Below are positions 52,364-61,209 of a DNA stretch of 64,000 bases, one piece after another. Within the stretch, counting starts at the first letter, position 1. Each line of letters begins with the position of its first letter. This DNA comes from JBELHR01 sp049606855 (GTDB lineage: Bacteria > Bacteroidota > Bacteroidia > Flavobacteriales > Flavobacteriaceae): the NCBI GenBank assembly GCA_049606855.1, contig JBMYVY010000001.1, forward strand, positions 186,001-250,000. The letters are read 5' to 3'. The notes below the pieces were generated by a model that ran no database searches, was not told the DNA's origin, and saw only the letters and a list, made by a program, of their open reading frames with translations. The position numbers were made by a program, and so were the translations under genes.

Positions 52364-53422
52364 ATGCAAACGATACAATCTACTTCATATCCGGTACATT
52401 TTGCGGATAATGCTTATAAGGAACTGAACGCACATTTAATTCAATATCAGTATTCTAGAATATTTTTATTTGTAGATTCTAATACCAATGAGCATTGCGC
52501 TCCTCTGTTTTTGGGTTTACTCGAAACCCATATTCCTATTGAAATTATTGAAATTGTTCCTGGTGAATCAGAGAAAAATATTGAAACGGTTGTTGCTGTA
52601 TGGCAAAGCTTAACTGAACTAGGTGCTGATCGAAAAAGTTTGATGATTAATCTTGGAGGTGGAGTTCTAACGGACATGGGTGGATTTATAGGTTCTACGT
52701 TTAAAAGAGGAATTGATTTTATCAATATTCCCACCACGCTCTTAAGCATGGTAGATGCCTCCGTAGGCGGTAAAACAGGGATTGACTTGGGGGTTTTGAA
52801 AAACCAAATTGGTTTATTTTCCAACCCGCAAATGGTTTTGATTGACCCAAGTTTTCTAGGTACTTTGAGTGAAAGGGAAATGACATCAGGACTTGCAGAA
52901 ATCATTAAATACGGATTGACCTTTGACAAAAATCTTTGGAATTCTTTTAAAAATCCTGAAGGAATCAACGTAAATGATTTAATCCATCAGTCAATTGCAA
53001 TAAAGAATTATGTAGTACTTGAAGACCCCAAGGAAGCAAATCTTAGAAAAGTACTGAATTATGGACATACTTTAGGGCACGCTATAGAATCTTATTATTT
53101 AGAAAGTAAACACCTTGATAGGTTAACTCATGGTGAGGCCATAGCCATTGGAATGATTTGTGAAGCCTATTTATCAAAAGAGATTTGTGGACTTAATCAA
53201 AATACTTTAGATGAAATCAAAAAGGTGATTTTGAATGTTTTCGGACAAATTCAGTTATCAAGATCGGACTACGATGGTATTTTTGAATATTTGAAGCACG
53301 ACAAGAAAAATGTAGGAGGAGAAGTGAATTTTGTTCTTCTTCAAGCAATTTGCGAATTTAAATTGGATCAAAAAGCTAGCGTTCAACAAATGATTGAAGC
53401 CCTAGACTTCTATAATCTGTAA
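52364..53422 (+). CDS. aroB: 3-dehydroquinate synthase
   Basis: 352 residues, NAD- and zinc-dependent second enzyme of the shikimate pathway. LGGGVLTDMGGFIGSTFKRGIDF binds NAD, and TTLLSMVDASVGGKTGID and NYGHTLGHAIE carry the zinc-binding Glu/His residues. It stands alone, and its 3' end overlaps the convergent bshA gene by 21 bases, with no terminator between them. Confidence 0.96.
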   Translation: MQTIQSTSYPVHFADNAYKELNAHLIQYQYSRIFLFVDSNTNEHCAPLFLGLLETHIPIEIIEIVPGESEKNIETVVAVWQSLTELGADRKSLMINLGGGVLTDMGGFIGSTFKRGIDFINIPTTLLSMVDASVGGKTGIDLGVLKNQIGLFSNPQMVLIDPSFLGTLSEREMTSGLAEIIKYGLTFDKNLWNSFKNPEGINVNDLIHQSIAIKNYVVLEDPKEANLRKVLNYGHTLGHAIESYYLESKHLDRLTHGEAIAIGMICEAYLSKEICGLNQNTLDEIKKVILNVFGQIQLSRSDYDGIFEYLKHDKKNVGGEVNFVLLQAICEFKLDQKASVQQMIEALDFYNL

Positions 53423-54538
53423 AGCTTTTTTATACAATTGCTCATATTGTGGGACGATTTTGTCTAGGGTGAAGGTTTTGGCTTGATTAAAAGCATTAAT
53501 TTTAAACCGCTCAAGCGTTTGATCATCTCTTAAAATTTCTAAGGCGTTTTTTGCCATATCTACCGTATCCCCTAAATCTGATAAATAACCGGTTACACCA
53601 TTGACATTAACTTCTGGCAAACCACCGCGATTCGTTGAAATAACAGGTGTTCTAGCGGCCATAGCTTCAAGAGCTGCCAACCCAAAACTTTCCGTCTCAG
53701 AAGGAAGTAAAAATAAATCTGAAAAACAGAGTATTTTTGCAACTTCATTTGAATTCCCTAAAAAGATAATTTTTTCTTTAATACCCAGTTCTCGTGCTAA
53801 AGCAGCAGCACTCTCTAATTCAGGGCCATCCCCAACCAATAAAAGTTTTGCTGGTATTTCTTGCTGAACTTGATAAAACACTTCAATAACATCTAAGGGT
53901 CTTTTCACAGGTCTAAAATTCGAGACATGAGTCAAAATTCGTTCATCGTCATTTGCCAGAGCTATTCTTTGGCATTCCTGATGCGCAAGATCTTCATATT
54001 TTTTGATTTCTATGAAATTATACACCACATCAACTTCCTTAGTTAGTTTAAAAAGACGCTCAGTATCTTCTTTCAAATTATGAGAAACGGCAGTTACCAC
54101 ATCAGAATTATTAATGGAAAATTCAACAGCAGATTGATAATTTGGATGAGAACCTACTAAAGTAATGTCGGTTCCATGCAAAGTAGTGACCACCTTTATA
54201 TCTATCCCTTTAGCTTTCAGCATTTGTTTTGCCATGTAAGCTGCATAGGCATGAGGAATTGCATAATGCACATGTAACACTTCTAATCCATAACGTTCGA
54301 CAACCTCTACCATTTTAGAGCAAAGTGCTAATTGATAAGGTTGATGATGAAAAAGCGGGTATTCCTCCATTCTCACTTCATGAAAATGTAAGCCAGAAGA
54401 AATAAAATCTAAACGCACGGGTTGGTGATAAGTAATGAAATGTACCTCGTAATTTTTCTCAGCCAAAGCCATTCCCAATTCCGTCGCAACTACTCCACTA
54501 CCTCCAAAGGTTGGATAACAAACAAAGCCTATTTTCAT
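53402..54538 (-). CDS. bshA: N-acetyl-alpha-D-glucosaminyl L-malate synthase (bacillithiol pathway)
   Basis: 378 residues, GT4 glycosyltransferase. The N-terminus IGFVCYPTFGGSGVVATELG and the HVHYAIPHAYAAYMAKQ segment are specific to BshA; the C-terminal GT-B half has LLVGDGPE and FLLPSETESFGLAALEAMA. Joins UDP-GlcNAc to L-malate in the first step to bacillithiol. Fits with ytxJ in this window. Confidence 0.93.
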   Translation of the reverse strand: MKIGFVCYPTFGGSGVVATELGMALAEKNYEVHFITYHQPVRLDFISSGLHFHEVRMEEYPLFHHQPYQLALCSKMVEVVERYGLEVLHVHYAIPHAYAAYMAKQMLKAKGIDIKVVTTLHGTDITLVGSHPNYQSAVEFSINNSDVVTAVSHNLKEDTERLFKLTKEVDVVYNFIEIKKYEDLAHQECQRIALANDDERILTHVSNFRPVKRPLDVIEVFYQVQQEIPAKLLLVGDGPELESAAALARELGIKEKIIFLGNSNEVAKILCFSDLFLLPSETESFGLAALEAMAARTPVISTNRGGLPEVNVNGVTGYLSDLGDTVDMAKNALEILRDDQTLERFKINAFNQAKTFTLDKIVPQYEQLYKKALQIIEV

Positions 54539-54578
54539 AGCTCAAATATAAGCATAAAAAAACCCGTAATATAATATT

Positions 54579-55424
54579 TTAGTAATCTCCCAATGTTTCA
54601 GGGTTTTGATTTAAGGCCTCTGCCAATTGCTCGTCATTAGGGGCTTTCCCATGCCAAGCGTGAGTGTACATCATGTAATCTACACCATTACCCATCTCAG
54701 TGTGCAGAATAATTGCAACTGGCTTACCATTACCAGTTCTTGACTTAGCCTCAGACATTCCTTTTAGAATTGCTTCGATGTCATTACCTTTTTCTATATG
54801 AAGAACATCCCAACCAAACGCTTCTAACTTGGCTGGAAAATCACCCAATGAAAGTACATCTTCCGTAGTACCATCAATCTGCTTTAAATTGAAATCAATA
54901 GTAGCGATTAGGTTGTCCACGTTTTTCGCTGCTGCATACATCAAAGCTTCCCAGTTTTGACCTTCTTGCATTTCACCATCACCGTGTAAGGTATATACCA
55001 AATGCTCGTCCTGATTCAGTTTCTTTGCCTCTGCAGCTCCAATCGCAACAGACAGCCCTTGTCCTAGAGAACCTGAAGCCATTCTTATCCCTTCTAGTCC
55101 TTCATGAGTTGTAGGGTGCCCTTGTAATCTTGAATCCAATTTTCTAAAGGTCGCTAATTCACTCACATCAAAAAACCCGCTTCTAGCAAGAACTGAATAG
55201 AAAACTGGGGAAATATGACCATTTGACAAAAAGAATAAATCCTCATTCTTTCCATTCATGTCAAAATTTGTATTGTAATCCATCACCTCCTGATACAAAG
55301 CAGTTAAAAACTCCGTACAACCTAGAGAACCTCCTGGGTGTCCTGAATTTACGGCGTGAACCATTCTTAAAATATCTCTTCTTACTTGTTGAGAAAAGTC
55401 CTGTAACTCTTTAATATTTGACAT
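54579..55424 (-). CDS. Transketolase N-terminal subunit
   Basis: Start placed at ATG 55424 (MSNIKELQDFSQQVRRD), 281 residues, the normal size of the split N-subunit. TPP-binding features: AVNSGHPGGSLGCTEFLTALY, the SGSLGQGLSVAIGAA loop and the GDGEMQEGQNWEALMYAA TPP motif. The C-subunit that completes the active site is usually the next gene, but here bshA follows, so the partner must lie elsewhere. Confidence 0.93.
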   Translation of the reverse strand: MSNIKELQDFSQQVRRDILRMVHAVNSGHPGGSLGCTEFLTALYQEVMDYNTNFDMNGKNEDLFFLSNGHISPVFYSVLARSGFFDVSELATFRKLDSRLQGHPTTHEGLEGIRMASGSLGQGLSVAIGAAEAKKLNQDEHLVYTLHGDGEMQEGQNWEALMYAAAKNVDNLIATIDFNLKQIDGTTEDVLSLGDFPAKLEAFGWDVLHIEKGNDIEAILKGMSEAKSRTGNGKPVAIILHTEMGNGVDYMMYTHAWHGKAPNDEQLAEALNQNPETLGDY

Positions 55425-55445
55425 GAATATAATTTTATGATAGCG

Positions 55446-55477
55446 CAAAATTACACTATATATACTTAATTAACAAT
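55446..55477 (-). promoter_or_regulatory. Transketolase N-subunit promoter
   Basis: Minus strand ATTG (55474-55477), 20-base spacer, TAATTTTG (55446-55453), with the ATG 22 bases after the -7 box. It overlaps the alternative ATG at 55448, supporting the later start. Confidence 0.55.
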
Positions 55478-55478
55478 T

Positions 55479-56984
55479 TTAAAATGGGGTGTCATCATCA
55501 AAATTTTCAGCCCCAAAAGCGTCTTCTAAAGATGGTGAAGGCATATTCTGGGATTGATTCATTTTTGATTCAAATTCATTACCAAAACCTTCTTCTAAAT
55601 CTGAGAATTTTGCCAAATGCCCTGTAAATTTAAGACGGATATTATCTAAACCTCCATTACGGTGTTTTGCTACAATAAATTCACCCTGACCTTCGCAAGG
55701 TGTATGATCATCATCATCCCATTCAGTTAGACCATAATATTCAGGTCTAAAAATAAATGACACAATATCTGCATCTTGCTCAATAGCTCCCGATTCCCTA
55801 AGATCGGAAAGCAAGGGTCTTTTAGACCCACCTCTTGTTTCCACCGAACGAGATAACTGAGATAAGGCTATAACGGGTACGTTTAATTCCTTTGCCAATG
55901 CTTTTAGGTTACGTGAAATCATTGAGATTTCCTGTTCCCGATTACCACCAGCACCTCCCGCAGTCATTAATTGAAGATAATCAATAATCAAAATTTTCAC
56001 ATCGTGTTGTGAGACTAATCGTCTTGCCTTAGCCCTTAAATCAAAAATTGAAAGAGAAGGAGTATCATCAATATATACTGGGGCATCAGAAAGATTTTTA
56101 ACTTTAACGTTTAACTGCTCCCACTCATGAGGTTCTAAATTTCCTTTTCTCAATTTTTCTGAGGTCAATCCTGTTTCAGAGGAAATCATACGCGTAATTA
56201 ACTGAACTGAAGACATCTCTAATGAAAATACTGCTACTCCTTGATTGTAATCAATGGCCATGTTTTTTGCCATAGATATCACAAAAGCGGTTTTACCCAT
56301 ACCTGGACGAGCAGCGATAATAATTAAATCCGAAGGTTGCCAACCTGAAGTCAATGCATCCAGTTTTGAGAAACCAGTTTGCAATCCGCTCAATCCATCT
56401 TTATTGGATATCTCTTCAATTTTTTCAAGCGCTTGACGAACCAAACTATTAGCATCCTCAGAATTCTTTTTTAAATTTCCTTGAGTAACCTCAAATAATT
56501 TAGTTTCGGCTTTATCTAATAGATCGAAGACATCTGTAGTTTCATCATATGCATCCTCAATGATTTCACCGGACAAACCAATGAGCTGTCTTTGCAGGGA
56601 TTTCTGCAAAATAATACGTGCATGAAATTCCACATGGGCAGAAGATGCCACTTTTTGTGAAAGTTGTACTAAATAGTAATCTCCTCCGGCTTTGTCTAAA
56701 TTACCATCCTGCTTCAATTGATTCGCAACAGTCAATAAATCTGTAGGCTTAGAATCATTAAAAAGCGTCACAATTGCTTTAAAAATATGTTGATGAGCAG
56801 TTTTATAAAATGCTTCTGGACTGAGTATATCAATAACTTCATCCAAACCTTTTTTATCAATCATTAAGGCTCCAAGGACCGCTTCTTCCAATTCGACAGC
56901 TTGTGGTGGTATTCTTCCTTTTTGAAGACTGACTACTTGATTAAATGTTCCTTTTTTAGCTCTTGAAAATTGATTCTGTTCCAT
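55479..56984 (-). CDS. dnaB: Replicative DNA helicase DnaB
   Basis: 501 residues. N-terminal scaffold domain (~20-130: PPQAVELEEAVLGALMID), linker helix, RecA-like motor with Walker A ARPGMGKTAF, Walker B LIIDYLQLM, and the ALSQLSRSVETRGGSKRPLLSDLRESGAIEQDADI arginine-finger region in two parts. No intein interrupts it. Acidic C-terminal tail. The -7 box TACATTTG (56990-56997, minus) ends only six bases before the ATG. Confidence 0.96.
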   Translation of the reverse strand: MEQNQFSRAKKGTFNQVVSLQKGRIPPQAVELEEAVLGALMIDKKGLDEVIDILSPEAFYKTAHQHIFKAIVTLFNDSKPTDLLTVANQLKQDGNLDKAGGDYYLVQLSQKVASSAHVEFHARIILQKSLQRQLIGLSGEIIEDAYDETTDVFDLLDKAETKLFEVTQGNLKKNSEDANSLVRQALEKIEEISNKDGLSGLQTGFSKLDALTSGWQPSDLIIIAARPGMGKTAFVISMAKNMAIDYNQGVAVFSLEMSSVQLITRMISSETGLTSEKLRKGNLEPHEWEQLNVKVKNLSDAPVYIDDTPSLSIFDLRAKARRLVSQHDVKILIIDYLQLMTAGGAGGNREQEISMISRNLKALAKELNVPVIALSQLSRSVETRGGSKRPLLSDLRESGAIEQDADIVSFIFRPEYYGLTEWDDDDHTPCEGQGEFIVAKHRNGGLDNIRLKFTGHLAKFSDLEEGFGNEFESKMNQSQNMPSPSLEDAFGAENFDDDTPF

Positions 56985-56989
56985 ATAAA

Positions 56990-56997
56990 CAAATGTA
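56990..56997 (-). promoter_or_regulatory. Candidate -7 element for dnaB
   Basis: TACATTTG ends six bases before the dnaB ATG, so the transcript may be nearly leaderless. No matching -33 TTTG. Confidence 0.4.
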
Positions 56998-57068
56998 AAA
57001 TTAAATGCTTAAAACTCGGGAACTATGACTTGTTTTTTTTGTACACATCCTGTTAATAATTTGAGAAA

Positions 57069-57101
57069 TTTGTTGATAACAATTTTCATTTTGTATTTTT
57101 G
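57069..57101 (+). promoter_or_regulatory. Promoter of the DUF3810 gene
   Basis: TTTG (57069-57072), 21-base spacer, TATTTTTG (57094-57101), 19 bases before the ATG. Both boxes exact, spacer at the upper limit. Confidence 0.6.
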
Positions 57102-57119
57102 ACTTAAGAACAACACAAC

Positions 57120-58196
57120 ATGCATTTTAGAAGAGAACTAATTGTTAATTTATCAGTCACGATAATATCTCTATTCTTATATTTTATCCTCATTTCAACG
57201 AGTTTTTGGAAACCTTTTTTCTTTGATGTGTTCTATCCCCATCTCTCGTATACTGAACGGCTATTAACAAAAATCGCACCACTATCTTTTGGTGACCTGT
57301 TGTATTTCTGGTTAATGTTTTCAGTTGTAAGATGGAATGCTATTTTACTACGCTCAAGATTTAAGAGGTATCAAGAAGTAATTATTAGAATGATTAAAGG
57401 GGTTAACCTGGTTTTAATCTTATTCTATATGTTATGGGGGCTCAATTATCAAAGAGAATCTGTGAGTACAACTTTAGAACTGAATGTAGATGAAATAGTT
57501 GATCGTGATATAAAACAAGATTTGTTATCTCAAATATCCGCAATTAATAAGACTCATAATATTTTAGCAAACTCAAAAGACAGTGTTGTTGATTTTGACC
57601 AAGCCCCTTTGGAAGATTTAATACCTGAAATAGCTTCTTCCTACATTCAAATTTCAGATCATTTAGGAATTCAGCCTTACAGAAGGACTTCCGTTAAACC
57701 ATCGTTGTATTCACTACCTTTAAGTTATTTTGGTTTTTCAGGATATCTGAATCCATTTACGGGAGAAGCTCAGTATAATTACAAAAACCCTCCCTCCTCT
57801 CAGGCGATGACGGTCTCTCATGAAATTGCACATCAATTGGGTTTTGCTTCAGAAAGTGATGCAAATTTACTAGGCATATATAACGGATTGAAATGCCCCA
57901 ATTATTGGGTCAATTATAGCGTTCAACTTTCCCTATTACAGTACACTTTATCAGAGTACTTAAAAAGTCATCCTGAAGATAAAGAAACGTTGGTCAATAA
58001 ATTGAATCCTGGTATTTTGTTGCAATACAGTAATAGATCTAAGTATTGGGATCAATTTAACAACCCTTTAGAGCCAATTATCAAAGCAGCATACAGCCAA
58101 TTCTTAAAATCAAATCAACAAGAACTTGGGATTAATTCTTATGGTAATTTCATTAAATCATGGGTAGCTTTAAATAAATCTCAACAACTTTATTGA
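57120..58196 (+). CDS. DUF3810 putative membrane metallopeptidase
   Basis: 358 residues of the DUF3810 family. Three N-terminal membrane segments (~8-115), then a soluble domain with the zinc motif HEIAHQLGFASE (HExxH followed by Glu, gluzincin-like) and the PLSYFGFSGYLNPFTGEAQYN segment. A membrane-bound zinc peptidase is likely, though the family's activity is, as far as I know, untested. It is a single gene behind its own promoter. Confidence 0.8.
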   Translation: MHFRRELIVNLSVTIISLFLYFILISTSFWKPFFFDVFYPHLSYTERLLTKIAPLSFGDLLYFWLMFSVVRWNAILLRSRFKRYQEVIIRMIKGVNLVLILFYMLWGLNYQRESVSTTLELNVDEIVDRDIKQDLLSQISAINKTHNILANSKDSVVDFDQAPLEDLIPEIASSYIQISDHLGIQPYRRTSVKPSLYSLPLSYFGFSGYLNPFTGEAQYNYKNPPSSQAMTVSHEIAHQLGFASESDANLLGIYNGLKCPNYWVNYSVQLSLLQYTLSEYLKSHPEDKETLVNKLNPGILLQYSNRSKYWDQFNNPLEPIIKAAYSQFLKSNQQELGINSYGNFIKSWVALNKSQQLY

Positions 58197-58245
58197 ATCC
58201 CCTTTTTTTTTCTATTTTCGTTGATAAACGATAATTGATTTAAAA

Positions 58246-61209
58246 ATGAAAACCAAACTGATTAGTTTGGGAATGTTCTTCTTTGCTTTTTTCTTACAGG
58301 CTCAAGAATACTTTCCAAAAAATGATGGGGTGAAAACTCCGAAACACGATCGGGTGACTTTTGTGAATGCACATATTCAAGTCAGTCCCGACAAAGAGAT
58401 TAAATCTGGTTATTTAATCATTGAAAACGGTAAAATCGTATCTGTTTCCTCAGGAAGCCCTAAAGCTGTTCAGGGAAAGGTTATCGATTTAAAAGGAAAT
58501 TATATCTATCCTTCATTTATTGATGTTTTTGCAGATTTTAAAGTAGAAACGAAGAAATCGGGAAATAGAAATTGGTTTCGAACCCAATACAGTCCAGAAA
58601 AAAACGGATACTATTGGAACGATCATTTAAATCCTGAGTTTAGTGCTTTCGAGAATTTAAATTATGATCAAAAGATGGCAAAATCCTTGTTAAATCAAGG
58701 GTTTGGTGTGATTTCAGCTCAAAGAAAGGACGGTGTAGCTCGAGGAACTGCAGTTTTAGTTGCTTTAAACCAAAAAGGAGCTGATAACCTTAGAGTACTT
58801 GATCAACAGGTATCGCAACAATTTGGCTTTTCAAGAGCCAACAGTTCTAATCAAGCCTACCCAAATTCTCCTATGGGAATGATTGCTTTGATTCGACAAT
58901 TTAATTATGATGCCAATTGGTTTATGAATCACCCTGAATTACAAGATGATTTTTCAATCGAAGCCTATAATAAAACAAGAAGTTTACCTCAATTTTTTGA
59001 TGCTGGAGATAAAACAAAAATTCTGAGAGCTGCAAAAATTTCAAAAGAATTCAATTTAAACTACATCATTAAAGGAGGTGGTGATGAATATGAATATGCA
59101 GAAGCGATCAAATCAACTGGGAATCGTCTAGTAATTCCAATTAATTTTCCAGAAGCATATGACATGACTAATGTTTTTGCTCAAGATTATGTCTCTTTAG
59201 GTGAATTAAAACACTGGGAACAAGCAGCTTCCAATCCTGCGGTTTTGGCACAGTCTCAAATAGAATTTGCTCTCACAACGGCAGATTTAAAAAACGTGAA
59301 GGACTTTCGAACCAATTTAATCAAAGCTATTGGTCATGGGTTATCCAAGGAAGACGCTTTGAAATCGCTAACGACAGTGCCAGCAAGTTACTTAGGAAAG
59401 AGTGATGAATTAGGTACTTTAGAAGAAGGGAAATGGGCAAACTTTGTGGTAAGTTCAGGTGATATTTTTGAAACTAAAACTACACTTTATCAAAATTGGG
59501 TTCAAGGAGAACAGAATATTATCAAACCTTGGTCTACTGATGATTTAAGAGGGAATTACGCTATTAATTTAGGGGATAAAACTTATCAAATGCAACTTTC
59601 AGGGACTCCCGAGAACTTGAAAGCTTCATTAAAATTAGACAGCGTTAAGATTTCAACAAAATTTGAACTTAAAAATGATTGGTTATCTCTTGTATTACCA
59701 ACAGAATCTAAAGATCAATTTATTTTGTTGAACGGGCCTGTTTCTAAAAAGGGAATTCAAGGAGGTACGGCTAAACTTGCAGATGGAAGTCAAGAGATTT
59801 GGACTGCTGAAAAAACTGGAAGCATTGAATCAAAAACAAAAGGGAATGATCAAAAGGAAGAGACAATTGAGAATTCACCTGCTGTAACATACCCAAACAT
59901 GGCCTATGGAAGTAGTTCGATGAGAGAACAAAAAACTTATTTAATTAAAAATGCAACTGTCTGGACCAACGAAGATGATGGAATCCTGCAGGAAACAGAT
60001 GTATTAGTTAAAAATGGGAAGATAGCCAAGGTTGGACAAAATCTTAAAGCATCAGGCGCCACGGTAATCGATGGAACCGGAAAACACCTTACTACGGGAA
60101 TTATTGATGAACATACACATATTGGAGCTAACGGAATTAATGAAGGTGGACACAATTCTTCGGCAGAAGTATCCATCGAACACGTCATTAATGCTGAAGA
60201 TGTAAATATCTACAGAAACCTTGCAGGAGGGGTTACCACAGCTCAAATTCTTCATGGATCTGCAAATCCAATCGGAGGACAGTCCGCAATTATTAAAATG
60301 AAATGGGGAGAAACTCCAGATAACCTAATTATAAGTAATTCTCCAAAATTCATAAAATTCGCACTTGGTGAAAACGTAAAGCAATCCTGGAATCCTGTAG
60401 GTTCTGGACGTTTTCCACAAACAAGAACTGGTGTAGAACAATTGTATATTGATTATTTTACAAGGGCCCAAAAATATTTGGATAATAAAAATAACGGAGT
60501 TGATCAACGTGTAGATTTAGAAATGGAAACATTGTCTGAAATACTTTCTGGGGACCGTTTTATTTCCTGTCATTCATACGTGCAATCGGAAATCACTATG
60601 ATGATGAGGGTCGCAGATCAATTTGATTTTAGAATGAATACCTTCACCCATATTCTTGAAGGATACAAAGTAGCCGATAAAATGAAAGAACACGGTGTTG
60701 GAGCATCGACTTTTTCGGATTGGTGGGCATATAAATTCGAAGTCAATGATGCAATCCCATATAATGGAGCTATTATGCACGATGTTGGACTTACTGTTGC
60801 ATTTAATTCTGATGATGCTGAAATGTCAAGAAGGTTGAATCAAGAAGCTGCAAAGGCTATGAAATACGGGGGAGTATCTGAAGAAGAGGCATGGAAATTT
60901 GTAACTCTGAACCCTGCAAAGCTTCTTCACATAGATGATCGATTAGGAAGTATCAAAGTTGGAAAAGATGCCGATTTAGTCCTTTGGGATTATCACCCTA
61001 TGGAAGCGAGATCAAAAGCTCAGTTTACTATGGTTGAAGGAGCAATCTATTTCTCTGTAGATCAAGACAAGCAAATGAGAGCTTCAAACGAAATGGAGAA
61101 AAACAGAATCATCGGTAAGATGATTAGTGCGAAGAATAAAGGGGTTAAAACTATTGAACCAGTCAAAACCATACCTACAGAATACGAATGTGAAACCTTA
61201 GAACTTTAA
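58246..61209 (+). CDS. Secreted tandem amidohydrolase, first domain degenerate
   Basis: 987 residues. Signal peptide (LISLGMFFFAFFLQAQ). Two imidazolonepropionase-like amidohydrolase domains in one chain. The first (~35-435) lacks the metal motif: where IDxHxH is expected it reads IDVFAD (Phe95, Asp97). A small beta linker (~440-545) follows. The second (~560-960) keeps IDEHTH (His623, His625), the CHSYVQ and FTHILEGYK histidines and FNSDDAEMSRR for the metal Asp. Similar secreted Bacteroidota proteins are often annotated as dipeptide- or amide-hydrolysing; the substrate is unknown. Confidence 0.85.
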   Translation: MKTKLISLGMFFFAFFLQAQEYFPKNDGVKTPKHDRVTFVNAHIQVSPDKEIKSGYLIIENGKIVSVSSGSPKAVQGKVIDLKGNYIYPSFIDVFADFKVETKKSGNRNWFRTQYSPEKNGYYWNDHLNPEFSAFENLNYDQKMAKSLLNQGFGVISAQRKDGVARGTAVLVALNQKGADNLRVLDQQVSQQFGFSRANSSNQAYPNSPMGMIALIRQFNYDANWFMNHPELQDDFSIEAYNKTRSLPQFFDAGDKTKILRAAKISKEFNLNYIIKGGGDEYEYAEAIKSTGNRLVIPINFPEAYDMTNVFAQDYVSLGELKHWEQAASNPAVLAQSQIEFALTTADLKNVKDFRTNLIKAIGHGLSKEDALKSLTTVPASYLGKSDELGTLEEGKWANFVVSSGDIFETKTTLYQNWVQGEQNIIKPWSTDDLRGNYAINLGDKTYQMQLSGTPENLKASLKLDSVKISTKFELKNDWLSLVLPTESKDQFILLNGPVSKKGIQGGTAKLADGSQEIWTAEKTGSIESKTKGNDQKEETIENSPAVTYPNMAYGSSSMREQKTYLIKNATVWTNEDDGILQETDVLVKNGKIAKVGQNLKASGATVIDGTGKHLTTGIIDEHTHIGANGINEGGHNSSAEVSIEHVINAEDVNIYRNLAGGVTTAQILHGSANPIGGQSAIIKMKWGETPDNLIISNSPKFIKFALGENVKQSWNPVGSGRFPQTRTGVEQLYIDYFTRAQKYLDNKNNGVDQRVDLEMETLSEILSGDRFISCHSYVQSEITMMMRVADQFDFRMNTFTHILEGYKVADKMKEHGVGASTFSDWWAYKFEVNDAIPYNGAIMHDVGLTVAFNSDDAEMSRRLNQEAAKAMKYGGVSEEEAWKFVTLNPAKLLHIDDRLGSIKVGKDADLVLWDYHPMEARSKAQFTMVEGAIYFSVDQDKQMRASNEMEKNRIIGKMISAKNKGVKTIEPVKTIPTEYECETLEL

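Noticed and set aside
52447..52968. Long antisense ORF (173 codons) within aroB
   Set aside because: aroB is fully supported by motifs. The antisense product is Ser/Pro/Ile-rich low-quality sequence with no domain, typical of a shadow frame.
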